From Flavobacteriaceae bacterium (GTDB taxonomy: Bacteria; Bacteroidota; Bacteroidia; Flavobacteriales; Flavobacteriaceae): a stretch of 64,000 nt of DNA. The position numbers and the translations under genes were made by a program. Numbering within the stretch: position 1 is the first letter of the stretch; each line of letters opens with the position of its first letter. Below the pieces are notes generated by a model. It searched no databases, was not told the origin of the DNA, and worked only from the letters and a program-made list of their open reading frames with translations. The stretch spans positions 1 through 64,000 of the forward strand of contig JAQWSK010000016.1 in the NCBI GenBank assembly GCA_029243245.1. Reading direction: 5' to 3'. Positions 7,309 to 16,027 of the stretch are shown here, in pieces.

Positions 7309-9765
7309 TTATTCTAACAATGTTTTAGCATTTGCAACATTTTTATCTGTAATTGCAATGGATAAAACATCGCTCATTTCTTTAACATAGTGAAATTTTA
7401 AACCTTTTAAATAACTTGGTTTAATTTCTTCAATATCCTTTTTATTTTGTTCACACAAAATTATTTCTTTTATTTTTGATCGTTTAGCTGCTAATATTTT
7501 TTCTTTTATTCCTCCTACAGGTAAAACTTTACCTCTAAGGGTTATTTCTCCTGTCATTGCTAGACTTTTCTTAACTCTCTTTTGGGTAAATAAAGACATT
7601 AAAGAGGTTAGCATCGTAATCCCTGCACTTGGTCCATCTTTTGGGGTTGCTCCTTCTGGGACATGGATATGAATATTATATTTTTCAAAAGGAAATTGAT
7701 CAATTCTAAGTCTCTTGGAATTTGATTTTAAATATTCCAAAGCAATTTTAGAAGACTCCTTCATTACTTTACCCAAATTTCCAGTTATTCCAAGATCTCC
7801 TTTACCTTTTGAAATTGAAGATTCAATAAAAAGTATGTCTCCGCCAACCGCAGTCCAAGCTAGTCCAGTTACAACTCCTGCTACGTGATTATTCTCAGCC
7901 TGATCGCGGTTAACTTTAATTGGACCCAAAATATCTGAAAGATCTTTTAAAACAGGTGAAACTTTATAATTTTCTTCTAAAGCAATTGACTTTGCAACAT
8001 ACCTGGTCATTTTTGCCATTTGCTTATCTAGTCCCCTTACTCCTGATTCTCTTGTGTAGCCCTCAACTATCTTTGAAATAATTGGTTTTTTTAAATTCAA
8101 ATGGTTTTTACTCAAACCATGCTCTTTTAATTGTTTTGGTAAAAGATGCTTGTGAGCTATCTCTATTTTTTCTTCTATAGTATAGCCGCTAACATTAATG
8201 ATCTCCATTCTGTCTCTAAGAGCTGGATGAATAGGTGCCATATTGTTTGCCGTAGCAATAAACATAACTCTTGACAAATCATATCCCATTTCTAGAAAAT
8301 TATCATAAAATGAATTGTTTTGTTCAGGATCCAAAACTTCCAATAGAGCTGCCGACGGATCTCCTTGTGATCCCTGAGTTAATTTATCAATCTCATCTAA
8401 GACAAAAACAGGGTTTGATTTTTTTGCTTTTTTCAAACTCTGAATTATCCTTCCTGGCATAGCGCCTATATACGTTTTTCTATGTCCTCTAATTTCCGAT
8501 TCATCTCGCATCCCACCTAATGAAATTCTTACATAGGACCTTCCTAGAGATTCAGCAATTGATTTTCCTAATGAAGTTTTACCAACTCCTGGAGGTCCAA
8601 AAAGACATAAAATAGGAGACTTCATATCATTTCTTAATTTAAGTACTGCTAAATACTCTATAATTCGTTTTTTAACTTCATCTAGTCCATAATGATCTCT
8701 ATCTAATATTTTTTGTGCTTTTTTTAAATCAAACTTATCTGATGAAAACTCATCCCATGGCAGATCTAAAATTAATTCTAAATAATTTCTCTGAACTGAA
8801 TATTCAGCAACTTGAGGATTCATTCTTTGTAATTTTCCCCACTCTTTATTAAAATGATCATTTACTTCTTTATTCCATTGTTTTGACTTAGAGCGCTCTT
8901 TCAGTTCATCTACCTCTTCCTCATACGATATTCCTCCTAGCTCTTCTTGAATAGTTTTTAATTGTTGATTTAAATAATATTCTCTTTGTTGTTGGTTCAT
9001 GTCTAAGCGGACCCTAGATCTAATATCATTTTTTAATGCCAGTTTCTGATATTCTATATTCATAAATTTCAAACATAAAAGAGCTCTTTCCTTTAGACTA
9101 GTCAATGATAATATCTTTTGCTTATCACTTACTGAAAGGTTCATGTTAGAAGAAACAAAACTTATTAAAAATGAATTACTATTAATGTTTTTAATTGCGA
9201 ATGATGCCTCTGAAGGAATATTTGGGTTCTCTTGAATAATCTGAAGAGCTAAATCACGAATAGAGTCAACAACAGCAGTAAGCTCTTTGTTATCAGAATT
9301 AACTAAAAGATCTTCAACAGCATTTATTTTGGCTTTTAAATATGGGGTGTCGGTGATTATTTCCTCAATTTTAAATCTTTTTTTACCCTGGATTATAACA
9401 GTTGTATTCCCATCTGGCATTTTCAAAACTCTTAAAATCTGAGCTACAGTTCCAAGATTATAAACATCTTCTAATTCAGGGTTTTCTATAGATTCATTTT
9501 TTTGAGCAACTACACCAATAACCTTATCACCTTTATTAGCATCTTTAATTAATTCAATTGACTTATCTCTACTTGCAGTGATTGGAATCACAACACCAGG
9601 AAATAAAACAGTATTTCGTAGAGGTAAAATAGGAATTGATTTAGGTAGAGCTTCTTTGTTTAATGCTTCTTCATCCTCAGAGGTCATTAATGGAATTAAA
9701 TCAGCCTCTGCTTCAATTTCACGAAGAGAGAGACTGCCAAAACTAGTATAAGGTAATTTTGCCAT
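7309..9765 (-). CDS. lon: ATP-dependent Lon protease
   Basis: An 818-residue cytosolic AAA+ protease that degrades damaged and regulatory proteins. The N-terminal substrate domain occupies about residues 40-250, the Walker A is GPPGVGKTS, Walker B is PVFVLDEIDK, and the C-terminal protease domain carries the Ser-Lys dyad S713 (DGPSAG) and K756 (GGIKEK, second Lys). It is the first gene of a minus-strand run with cmk. Its upstream region lacks a TAnnTTTG box and instead contains two TGTCA repeats (TGACA on the coding strand) shared in part with the dnaK upstream region. Confidence 0.97.
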   Translation of the reverse strand: MAKLPYTSFGSLSLREIEAEADLIPLMTSEDEEALNKEALPKSIPILPLRNTVLFPGVVIPITASRDKSIELIKDANKGDKVIGVVAQKNESIENPELEDVYNLGTVAQILRVLKMPDGNTTVIIQGKKRFKIEEIITDTPYLKAKINAVEDLLVNSDNKELTAVVDSIRDLALQIIQENPNIPSEASFAIKNINSNSFLISFVSSNMNLSVSDKQKILSLTSLKERALLCLKFMNIEYQKLALKNDIRSRVRLDMNQQQREYYLNQQLKTIQEELGGISYEEEVDELKERSKSKQWNKEVNDHFNKEWGKLQRMNPQVAEYSVQRNYLELILDLPWDEFSSDKFDLKKAQKILDRDHYGLDEVKKRIIEYLAVLKLRNDMKSPILCLFGPPGVGKTSLGKSIAESLGRSYVRISLGGMRDESEIRGHRKTYIGAMPGRIIQSLKKAKKSNPVFVLDEIDKLTQGSQGDPSAALLEVLDPEQNNSFYDNFLEMGYDLSRVMFIATANNMAPIHPALRDRMEIINVSGYTIEEKIEIAHKHLLPKQLKEHGLSKNHLNLKKPIISKIVEGYTRESGVRGLDKQMAKMTRYVAKSIALEENYKVSPVLKDLSDILGPIKVNRDQAENNHVAGVVTGLAWTAVGGDILFIESSISKGKGDLGITGNLGKVMKESSKIALEYLKSNSKRLRIDQFPFEKYNIHIHVPEGATPKDGPSAGITMLTSLMSLFTQKRVKKSLAMTGEITLRGKVLPVGGIKEKILAAKRSKIKEIILCEQNKKDIEEIKPSYLKGLKFHYVKEMSDVLSIAITDKNVANAKTLLE

Positions 9766-9775
9766 ATTAATTTAG

Positions 9776-9788
9776 TGTCAATGTGTCA
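9776..9788 (-). promoter_or_regulatory. Candidate heat-shock element upstream of lon
   Basis: TGTCA occurs at 9776-9780 and 9784-9788, an 8-bp phased direct repeat; on the coding strand this reads AAATGACACATTGACA, starting 10 bases before the lon ATG and running upstream. The dnaK upstream region has AAATGACAACATGTCA. The resemblance suggests a common stress regulator, but this is inference from two sites. Confidence 0.35.
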
Positions 9789-9907
9789 TTTCAATTATAA
9801 ATTATTAAAGACATAGTCTGAACAATTGATGTTATAAGGTGTCTTATTTAATATGATTTCAATAGTTATGCCAAGAAGGTAAATTAATTAAATTTTATAA
9901 TATATAA

Positions 9908-11230
9908 TTAATCTTGTAGTTTAGGAACTCTTAAAAGTAAAATTACTCCGGCAATAAAAAAGACTGCAAAAAATAATATGCTATTTCTCATACTTCCCGT
10001 TATTTGATCAATAGTTCCAAACAAAATCATTCCTATTATTATAGCAACTTTTTCAGTTACTGAATAAAAGCTAAAAAATGATGCGGTATCTTTAGTAGAG
10101 GGAATAAATCTAGAATAAGTAGATCTAGAAAGTGATTGCAACCCCCCCATGACCATACCAACAAAACCCGCTATTAAATAAAACTCAAGAGGTGTGTGAA
10201 TATAAAAAGCTCTTATGCATAGAATTGCCCAGATTATATTAATAACAACTAAAACTGGAAGATTTCCAAAGCGTTCTGAAGCTCTGGCAGTTAAAATAGC
10301 ACCAAATATCGCTACAATTTGAATTAATAAAATAGCCACAATCAATCCTATTGTTTTTTCTGTTGAATCAGACCATTGAATCTCAGCTTCTCCGAAATAC
10401 GTAGCAATTAAAAGTACTGTCTGTAAAGACATACTATATATAAAAAAGGCTAATAAAAACCTTTTTAATCTAATATTATCAATTAACTGTTCTAAAACTA
10501 TTTTTAGCTCTTTAAATCCATTCCAAAACACATCTTTTGTAATTTTATTATTGTGATTACCTTTTGGGAGATAAAAAAATGAAATTTGACTAAAAGCTGC
10601 CCACCATATTCCTACAGAAACAAACGAATATTTCATTGCCATCATTGAAGCCTCAGCTTTAGAGCCTTGAATTCCATAAAACTCGGGCTTCATTACCATA
10701 GATAAATTAAAAAGTAATAAAATAACACTGCCTATATAACCCATCGAATATCCCCTAGCGCTTGCTCTATTTTGTTGTTCAGGATATGCAATATCTGGTA
10801 AATAAGAGTTGTAAAAAGTTAAACTAGACCAAAATCCAATTAATGCAAAAAAATAAAAAGTTAAGCCTAAATATATTGTGTTTAATTCAAACCAGTATAA
10901 GCCAAAGCAAGACATGGACCCCAAATAAACAAAAAATTTCATGAATTTTTTTTTATCACCCATATAATCAGCAATACCAGAAAGAAGAGGAGTGATAACT
11001 GAAATTACTATGAATGCAAATGCAGTTACAAAACTGATCATAGCTGTATATTTAATTGGAGACCCAAAAAAACTTATAGTTTTAATTTCACTAAATAATG
11101 AACCATAATATATTGGAAAAATTGCGGAAGATATTACAAGAGAATAAACTGAGTTAGCCCAATCATAGGATGCCCATGCATTTATAAGTTTTTTACTTCC
11201 TTTTTCTAACGGAATTGTTTTATAAAACAT
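9908..11230 (-). CDS. MFS transporter, UMF1 family
   Basis: A 440-residue membrane protein with about twelve hydrophobic helices, starting with WASYDWANSVYSLVISSAIFP, the signature of the UMF1/Atg22-like branch of the major facilitator superfamily. In fungi Atg22 exports amino acids from the vacuole; the substrate of bacterial members is unknown. It stands alone on the minus strand, divergent from the msrB pair by 143 bases. No terminator is visible after it; the 142 bases to lon are AT-rich and hold only the lon upstream elements. Confidence 0.85.
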   Translation of the reverse strand: MFYKTIPLEKGSKKLINAWASYDWANSVYSLVISSAIFPIYYGSLFSEIKTISFFGSPIKYTAMISFVTAFAFIVISVITPLLSGIADYMGDKKKFMKFFVYLGSMSCFGLYWFELNTIYLGLTFYFFALIGFWSSLTFYNSYLPDIAYPEQQNRASARGYSMGYIGSVILLLFNLSMVMKPEFYGIQGSKAEASMMAMKYSFVSVGIWWAAFSQISFFYLPKGNHNNKITKDVFWNGFKELKIVLEQLIDNIRLKRFLLAFFIYSMSLQTVLLIATYFGEAEIQWSDSTEKTIGLIVAILLIQIVAIFGAILTARASERFGNLPVLVVINIIWAILCIRAFYIHTPLEFYLIAGFVGMVMGGLQSLSRSTYSRFIPSTKDTASFFSFYSVTEKVAIIIGMILFGTIDQITGSMRNSILFFAVFFIAGVILLLRVPKLQD

Positions 11231-11373
11231 ATTTAGTTAGTTGTTTTATACAAAGTAATAATTTAAAAATTAAGTATAAAGTCTAATGCGTTTATATTAG
11301 TTTATATAAATATTAAAAAAAATTAATTAAATAGGTGTAAAAATTATGATAAAGAGTAATTTTAAAAAAAAAC

Positions 11374-11865
11374 GTGAAAAAATACTTTATAATTTTTGTT
11401 TCACTTTTAACTTTTAGCTGTAACTCTCAGCCCTCTAGTAAAAAAAGTAATAATTCTTTAACTGTTAAATATAAAGTCAATAAATCTGATGAACAATGGA
11501 AAAGTGAATTAACTTCACTTCAGTATTATGTTCTAAGACAAGCTGGAACAGAAAGAGCGTTTTCAGGAAAATATAACAAAAACTATGATGAAGGGTTATA
11601 CATTTGTGCTGCATGTCAGGTCCCTTTATATAAATCAAACTACAAATATGATTCAAGATCTGGATGGCCCAGTTTTGATCGAGGTATAAATGAAAATATA
11701 AAATATGCCGTTGATTACAAACTTGGCTATAAAAGATCAGAACTAAAATGTTCATCATGCGGAGGACACCTAGGACATCTTTTTGATGATGGACCCAAAG
11801 ACACCACTGGACAAAGACACTGTATAAATTCAGCAGCATTAGCTTTTATTCCAAAAAATGATTAA
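11374..11865 (+). CDS. msrB: Peptide-methionine (R)-S-oxide reductase, lipoprotein form
   Basis: MsrB reduces methionine-R-sulfoxide in damaged proteins. This copy starts at a GTG and has a lipoprotein signal with lipobox LTFSC (C16), so it should act outside the cytoplasm. The zinc cysteines are C78/C81 and C126/C129, and the catalytic Cys is C150 in QRHCINSAAL. The usual recycling Cys just before GWPSF is replaced by Ser (S96), and no other non-zinc Cys remains in the mature domain apart from the lipidated one, so regeneration must follow another route than an internal disulfide. It overlaps the next msrB by 8 bases. Confidence 0.93.
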   Translation: MKKYFIIFVSLLTFSCNSQPSSKKSNNSLTVKYKVNKSDEQWKSELTSLQYYVLRQAGTERAFSGKYNKNYDEGLYICAACQVPLYKSNYKYDSRSGWPSFDRGINENIKYAVDYKLGYKRSELKCSSCGGHLGHLFDDGPKDTTGQRHCINSAALAFIPKND

Positions 11866-12259
11866 TAAAAAGTATCCTTTTAACAAAAGTGATGAAGAGT
11901 GGAGAGAAATACTATCTGTTGAGGAATACCATATAATGAGAGAAAAAGGAACTGAAAAGCCATTTAGCGGAAAATATAATACTCATTTTGAACATGGAAT
12001 TTATTTATGCAAAAGCTGTAAACAAGAATTATATAAAAGCAACTCTAAATTTAAAAGCAGTTGCGGATGGCCTAGTTATGATAATTCTATACCTAATTCC
12101 ATTGATTATAAAAAAGACATGACACACGGCATAATTCGAACTGAAATCCTTTGTTCAAAATGTGGATCACATCAAGGACATGTTTTTGATGATGGGCCAA
12201 CAAAATCAGGAAAAAGATATTGCGTTAATTCAGCTAGTATAGAATTTAAGCCTAATTAA
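11858..12259 (+). CDS. msrB: Peptide-methionine (R)-S-oxide reductase, cytosolic form
   Basis: A second MsrB of 133 residues with no signal peptide, so it is expected in the cytoplasm. Zinc cysteines are C51/C54 and C99/C102; the catalytic Cys is C122 in KRYCVNSASI, and the recycling Cys is present (C69 in SSCGWPSY), as in classical MsrB enzymes. Its ATG overlaps the end of the first msrB, which implies translational coupling. The two proteins are clearly paralogous (shared KPFSGKYN-like and FDDGP motifs) but adapted to different compartments. Confidence 0.93.
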   Translation: MINKKYPFNKSDEEWREILSVEEYHIMREKGTEKPFSGKYNTHFEHGIYLCKSCKQELYKSNSKFKSSCGWPSYDNSIPNSIDYKKDMTHGIIRTEILCSKCGSHQGHVFDDGPTKSGKRYCVNSASIEFKPN

Positions 12260-12288
12260 AAACTCCTTTAAAATAAACAGTTTTTAAT

Positions 12289-12296
12289 TACATTTG
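12289..12296 (+). promoter_or_regulatory. Candidate -7 box TACATTTG for lpdA
   Basis: An exact TAnnTTTG match 17 bases before the lpdA ATG. The -33 element is not obvious. Confidence 0.45.
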
Positions 12297-12313
12297 TAAT
12301 ACAAAATTAAGAT

Positions 12314-13705
12314 ATGAAATCATACGATATAATAGTATTAGGAAGTGGTCCCGGAGGCTATGTGACCGCAATTAGAGCATCACAACTTGGTTTTAAAACT
12401 GCTATTATTGAAAAAGAAAAACTCGGTGGAGTCTGTTTAAACTGGGGATGTATACCAACAAAAGCTTTAATTAAATCTGCACAAGTTTTTAATTATTTGA
12501 AACATGCGGAAGATTATGGGCTAACTGTTAAGAATTATGATAAAAATTTTGATGCGGTAATTAATAGAAGTCGAAATGTTGCGTCTGGCATGAGTAAAGG
12601 TGTTGATTTCTTAATGAAAAAAAATAAAATTGATGTCATTGAAGGTTATGGAAAAATTAAATCAGGAAAAAAAGTTTCTGTGGAAAATGAAAATGGAAAA
12701 ATTACTGATTTTCAAGCAACAAATATAATAATTGCTACTGGTGCCAAATCTAGGGCCCTCCCTAACCTTCCACAAGACGGAAAAAAAATAATTGGTTATA
12801 GAGAAGCAATGACATTAAAAAAGCAGCCAAAAAAAATAATAATTGTTGGATCCGGAGCTATTGGAGTTGAATTTGCTTACTTCTACAACGCTATGGGTTC
12901 AGAAGTTACTATAGTGGAATACTTAGATAGAATTGTTCCTGTGGAAGATGAAGAAGTATCAAAAGCTTTGGAAGTTAATTTTAAAAAAAATGGTATTAAA
13001 ATATTAACCTCATCAGAGTTAATAAAAGCTGACACTAAAGGAAAAACTTTAAGCGCTACAGTTAAAAACGGTGGAAATGAAATAATTTTAAAGGCTGATA
13101 TTATTCTATCAGCAGTTGGAATTAAATCTAATATTGAAAATATTGGTTTAGAAGATGTTGGAATAGTTACCGATGATGACAAAGTTTTAATTGATGATTT
13201 TTATCAAACAAATATTCCTGGATATTATGCAATTGGAGATATTACAAAAGGTCAAGCACTTGCACATGTTGCCTCTGCCGAAGGAATATTATGTGTTGAG
13301 AAAATTGCAGGGCAAAATGTTGAACCTCTAGATTATGGGAATATTCCTGGATGCACTTACTCTTATCCAGAAATTGCATCGGTTGGACTAACAGAAACTC
13401 AAGCTAAAGAAAAAGGATATGACATTAAGGTTGGTAAATTTCCTTTCTCTGCATCTGGAAAAGCTCAAGCAAGCGGAAATTCTGAAGGTTTTGTAAAAGT
13501 TATTTTTGATGCAAAATATGGAGAATGGATTGGTTGTCATATGATAGGAGCTGGTGTAACAGACATGATAGCTGAAGCTGTTTTAGCAAGAAAGCTTGAA
13601 ACTACTGGACACGAAGTTTTAAAAGCAGTGCATCCACACCCAACTATGAGTGAAGCGGTAATGGAATCTGTTGCGTCAGCTTATGGAGAAGTCATTCATC
13701 TTTAA
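12314..13705 (+). CDS. lpdA: Dihydrolipoyl dehydrogenase (E3)
   Basis: E3 re-oxidises dihydrolipoamide of the 2-oxoacid dehydrogenase complexes and makes NADH. The FAD-binding GSGPGGYVTA motif is at residues 10-19, the redox-active disulfide is C41/C46 in GGVCLNWGCIP, the NAD-binding GSGAIGVEFA motif follows in the middle, and the C-terminal catalytic His-Glu pair is H442/E447 in HPHPTMSE. Length 463 is normal. The E1 and E2 genes are not in this window. It has its own promoter-like box and is followed by a small membrane protein gene after 27 bases. Confidence 0.96.
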   Translation: MKSYDIIVLGSGPGGYVTAIRASQLGFKTAIIEKEKLGGVCLNWGCIPTKALIKSAQVFNYLKHAEDYGLTVKNYDKNFDAVINRSRNVASGMSKGVDFLMKKNKIDVIEGYGKIKSGKKVSVENENGKITDFQATNIIIATGAKSRALPNLPQDGKKIIGYREAMTLKKQPKKIIIVGSGAIGVEFAYFYNAMGSEVTIVEYLDRIVPVEDEEVSKALEVNFKKNGIKILTSSELIKADTKGKTLSATVKNGGNEIILKADIILSAVGIKSNIENIGLEDVGIVTDDDKVLIDDFYQTNIPGYYAIGDITKGQALAHVASAEGILCVEKIAGQNVEPLDYGNIPGCTYSYPEIASVGLTETQAKEKGYDIKVGKFPFSASGKAQASGNSEGFVKVIFDAKYGEWIGCHMIGAGVTDMIAEAVLARKLETTGHEVLKAVHPHPTMSEAVMESVASAYGEVIHL

Positions 13706-13732
13706 TACTTATTTTTAATATAAAATTTACAA

Positions 13733-13942
13733 ATGAAACCATTAATTGTACTTTTTATAGTATGTTTTATTATTACAACTATAATACTGTACAGAGTTTC
13801 TATAAATTATTTTAAAGAGACAACAAGTAATAAAATGTGGAAAATATGGGGTATAAGATCTTCATTTTGGGAAGGCCTTATTATAATTAGCTTTGCAATC
13901 AGCAGTGTTGTCATTTTAATAACTAAAACTATTCTAATTTGA
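13733..13942 (+). CDS. Small two-helix membrane protein, unknown
   Basis: A 69-residue protein that I do not recognise. It has two hydrophobic helices, residues 3-20 and 49-67, with a basic and aromatic loop (KMWKIWGIRSSFWEG) between them. It lies 27 bases after lpdA on the same strand and ends one base before the convergent aroQ gene. The ATG start, the codon use and the location in an otherwise filled stretch support a real gene. A function cannot be inferred. Confidence 0.6.
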   Translation: MKPLIVLFIVCFIITTIILYRVSINYFKETTSNKMWKIWGIRSSFWEGLIIISFAISSVVILITKTILI

Positions 13943-13943
13943 C

Positions 13944-14360
13944 TTACTTTATTATACTCAATACCCCTAGTCTGTAGCTATCTATTCCAAATCCAATTAT
14001 TAGTCCTTTAGCACCAGGAGTTATGTAAGATTTATGTCTAAAATCTTCTCTTGAAAAAGTGTTTGAGATATGAATTTCAATAACTGGTGTATCAATCGCC
14101 TTAATTGTATCACCGATTGCAACTGAAGTATGGGTGTAAGCTGCAGCATTTAATAATATAGAATCACTTGAAAATCCAACTTTTTGTATTTGATCAATGA
14201 TTTCACCTTCAATATTAGATTGAAAATAATCAAATTTAATATTAGAAAACTCTTTTTTTAAAGCATTTAAATATTCATCAAAAGTTACAGAACCATAAAT
14301 ATTGGGTTCTCTCTTTCCTAATAAATTTAAATTAGGACCATTAATTATAGAAATATTCAT
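13944..14360 (-). CDS. aroQ: Type II 3-dehydroquinate dehydratase
   Basis: Catalyses the third step of the shikimate pathway. The 138-residue protein shows the type II landmarks: NGPNLNLLGKREPNIYG at residues 7-23, which includes the catalytic Arg and Tyr, NAAAYTHTS in the middle and EIHISN with the catalytic His. It is divergent from xerD, separated by 67 bases. Confidence 0.96.
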   Translation of the reverse strand: MNISIINGPNLNLLGKREPNIYGSVTFDEYLNALKKEFSNIKFDYFQSNIEGEIIDQIQKVGFSSDSILLNAAAYTHTSVAIGDTIKAIDTPVIEIHISNTFSREDFRHKSYITPGAKGLIIGFGIDSYRLGVLSIIK

Positions 14361-14427
14361 TTAATTCATTTTCACAAAAATACTACATTTAACTTTCTTT
14401 ATTAAACACTTATATTTAAAAAAATTA

Positions 14428-15336
14428 ATGAACTGGAAATAATCTATAAAACAATATAAAAACTATCTAAAGATTGAAAGAGGTTTATCAGGTAATTCTA
14501 TTATTAATTATTTATTTGATATAGACGCCCTTATTAAATATTATAAAATAGATACAGATAAAAAAAGTCCAAAAGACATAAATAGTGATGAAATTCAAGC
14601 TTTTGTTTATGAAGAAGCAAAATACAAAAGCTCTAGTTCTATGGCTAGAAGAATATCCGGATTAAAAAGCTTTTTTAATTATTTAAATTTCGAAAATATT
14701 AGAAAGCATGATCCCACAGACTTAATTGAAACTCCTAAACTAGGCAAAAAGCTACCCGAAGTTTTATCAATATTAGAAATTGAAAAATTATTATCTGTAA
14801 TAGACCTTTCACACTCTCAAGGTCATAGAAATATGGCAATAGTGGAAACACTTTATGGGTCAGGACTTAGAGTAAGTGAGTTAATTAATTTAACTATTTC
14901 AAATTTATTTTTTAAAGAAAAAATGATAAAAGTAATTGGAAAGGGGAATAAACAGAGGCTTGTTCCTATGGGAGATTATGCAAAAAAATATGTTGAGATT
15001 TATATAAAAAACCAAAGATCAATTGGAAAAATTGATCCATTATACTCTGATGTTTTATTCCTAAACAGAAACGGGAGGCAATTAACAAGAGCTATGATTT
15101 TTACTTTAATTAAGAAATTTGGAGCCCAAGCTCGTATCTTAAAAAAGATTAGTCCTCATACATTAAGGCATTCCTTTGCTACTCATTTACTTGAAAATGG
15201 TGCAGATTTAAGAACCATTCAGGTTATGATGGGTCATGAAAGTATAACTACAACGGAAATATATGCGCATATGGACACTAAATATCTAAAATCAGTGATG
15301 AATAATTTTCATCCTAGAAAACATATTAATTTCTAA
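14428..15336 (+). CDS. xerD: Tyrosine recombinase XerD, with in-frame stop at codon 5
   Basis: The open frame codes for a complete XerD: the N-terminal SAM-like domain (QYKNYLKIERGLSGNS onward), then the catalytic domain with R in GSGLRVSEL, K in GKGNKQRLVP, H-x-x-R in HTLRHSFATH and the H/Y pair MGHESITTTEIYAH. XerD with XerC resolves chromosome dimers at dif. The expected start ATG at 14428 gives MNWK, then TAA at 14440-14442, then SIKQYKNYL in the same frame. Family members have a Lys where the stop sits, so one base change (AAA to TAA) explains it. After the stop there is no ATG, GTG or TTG until 14641, which would remove most of the N-terminal domain. Either ATA/ATT initiation is used, or this is a nonsense mutation or a sequence error. 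It overlaps the response-regulator gene by 11 bases, convergently. Confidence 0.82.
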
Positions 15337-16024
15337 CTAACAATCGAAATCCTTCTCCATGAATATTAATAATTTCAATTTTAGAATCACTCTTTAAATA
15401 TTTTCTCAATTTTGCTATATAAACATCCATACTTCTTGAGGTGAAATAATTGTCATCATTCCAAATTTTATTTAAGGCTACCTCTCTAGGCAACAAATCA
15501 TTTAAATGTATAACTAAAAGTCTTAATAATTGATTTTCTTTAGGTGATAGTTTAATAGTATTAACATTTTTGTAAGATAATAACCTGAGTTTTGAATTAA
15601 ATATAAAATCACCAACAGTAAACTCAAATTCTTCTGAATGAGGAATATCAATAATTTTTTGACGATTCAAAATTGCTTTAATTTTTGCTAGAAGAACATC
15701 TGAATCAAAAGGCTTGGATAAATAGTCATCCCCTCCCACTTTAAACCCTTTTAAAACATCCTCTTTTAGTGTTTTGGCTGTCAAAAAAATAATTGGAATT
15801 TGACTGTTTTTTTCTCTAATTTCTTTAGCTAAAGTAAATCCGTCTTTGTAAGGCATCATAACATCAAGAATACATAAGTCAAAATCATCTTTCTTATATT
15901 TTTCAAAACCCTCAATTCCATTTTTAGCAAGTGTAATCTTATAATTATTTAGAGATAGATAATCTCTTAAAATACTTCCAAAATTAGGGTCATCCTCAAC
16001 TATTAAAATTTTTTTATTTTCCAT
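15326..16024 (-). CDS. Response regulator, OmpR/RprY type
   Basis: A 232-residue regulator with a receiver domain (residues 4-118; acidic pocket D11/D12, phosphorylation site D54 in CILDVMMP, Lys in YLSKPFD) and a C-terminal winged-helix DNA-binding domain (LSPKENQLLRLLV, then RSMDVYIAKLRKYL). It resembles the RprY branch of Bacteroidota. The partner kinase gene ends 3 bases upstream. Target genes are unknown. Confidence 0.92.
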   Translation of the reverse strand: MENKKILIVEDDPNFGSILRDYLSLNNYKITLAKNGIEGFEKYKKDDFDLCILDVMMPYKDGFTLAKEIREKNSQIPIIFLTAKTLKEDVLKGFKVGGDDYLSKPFDSDVLLAKIKAILNRQKIIDIPHSEEFEFTVGDFIFNSKLRLLSYKNVNTIKLSPKENQLLRLLVIHLNDLLPREVALNKIWNDDNYFTSRSMDVYIAKLRKYLKSDSKIEIINIHGEGFRLLVRN

Positions 16025-16027
16025 AAT

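Noticed and set aside
9803-9846. AAGACA...TGTCTT inverted repeat between lon and the transporter
   Set aside because: Arms of six bases with a long AT-rich spacer, likely to occur by chance, and no U tract for a terminator.
14428-15336. Integrase of a mobile element
   Set aside because: The protein is a housekeeping XerD in length and motifs, with no att-like repeats, excisionase or cargo genes around it.
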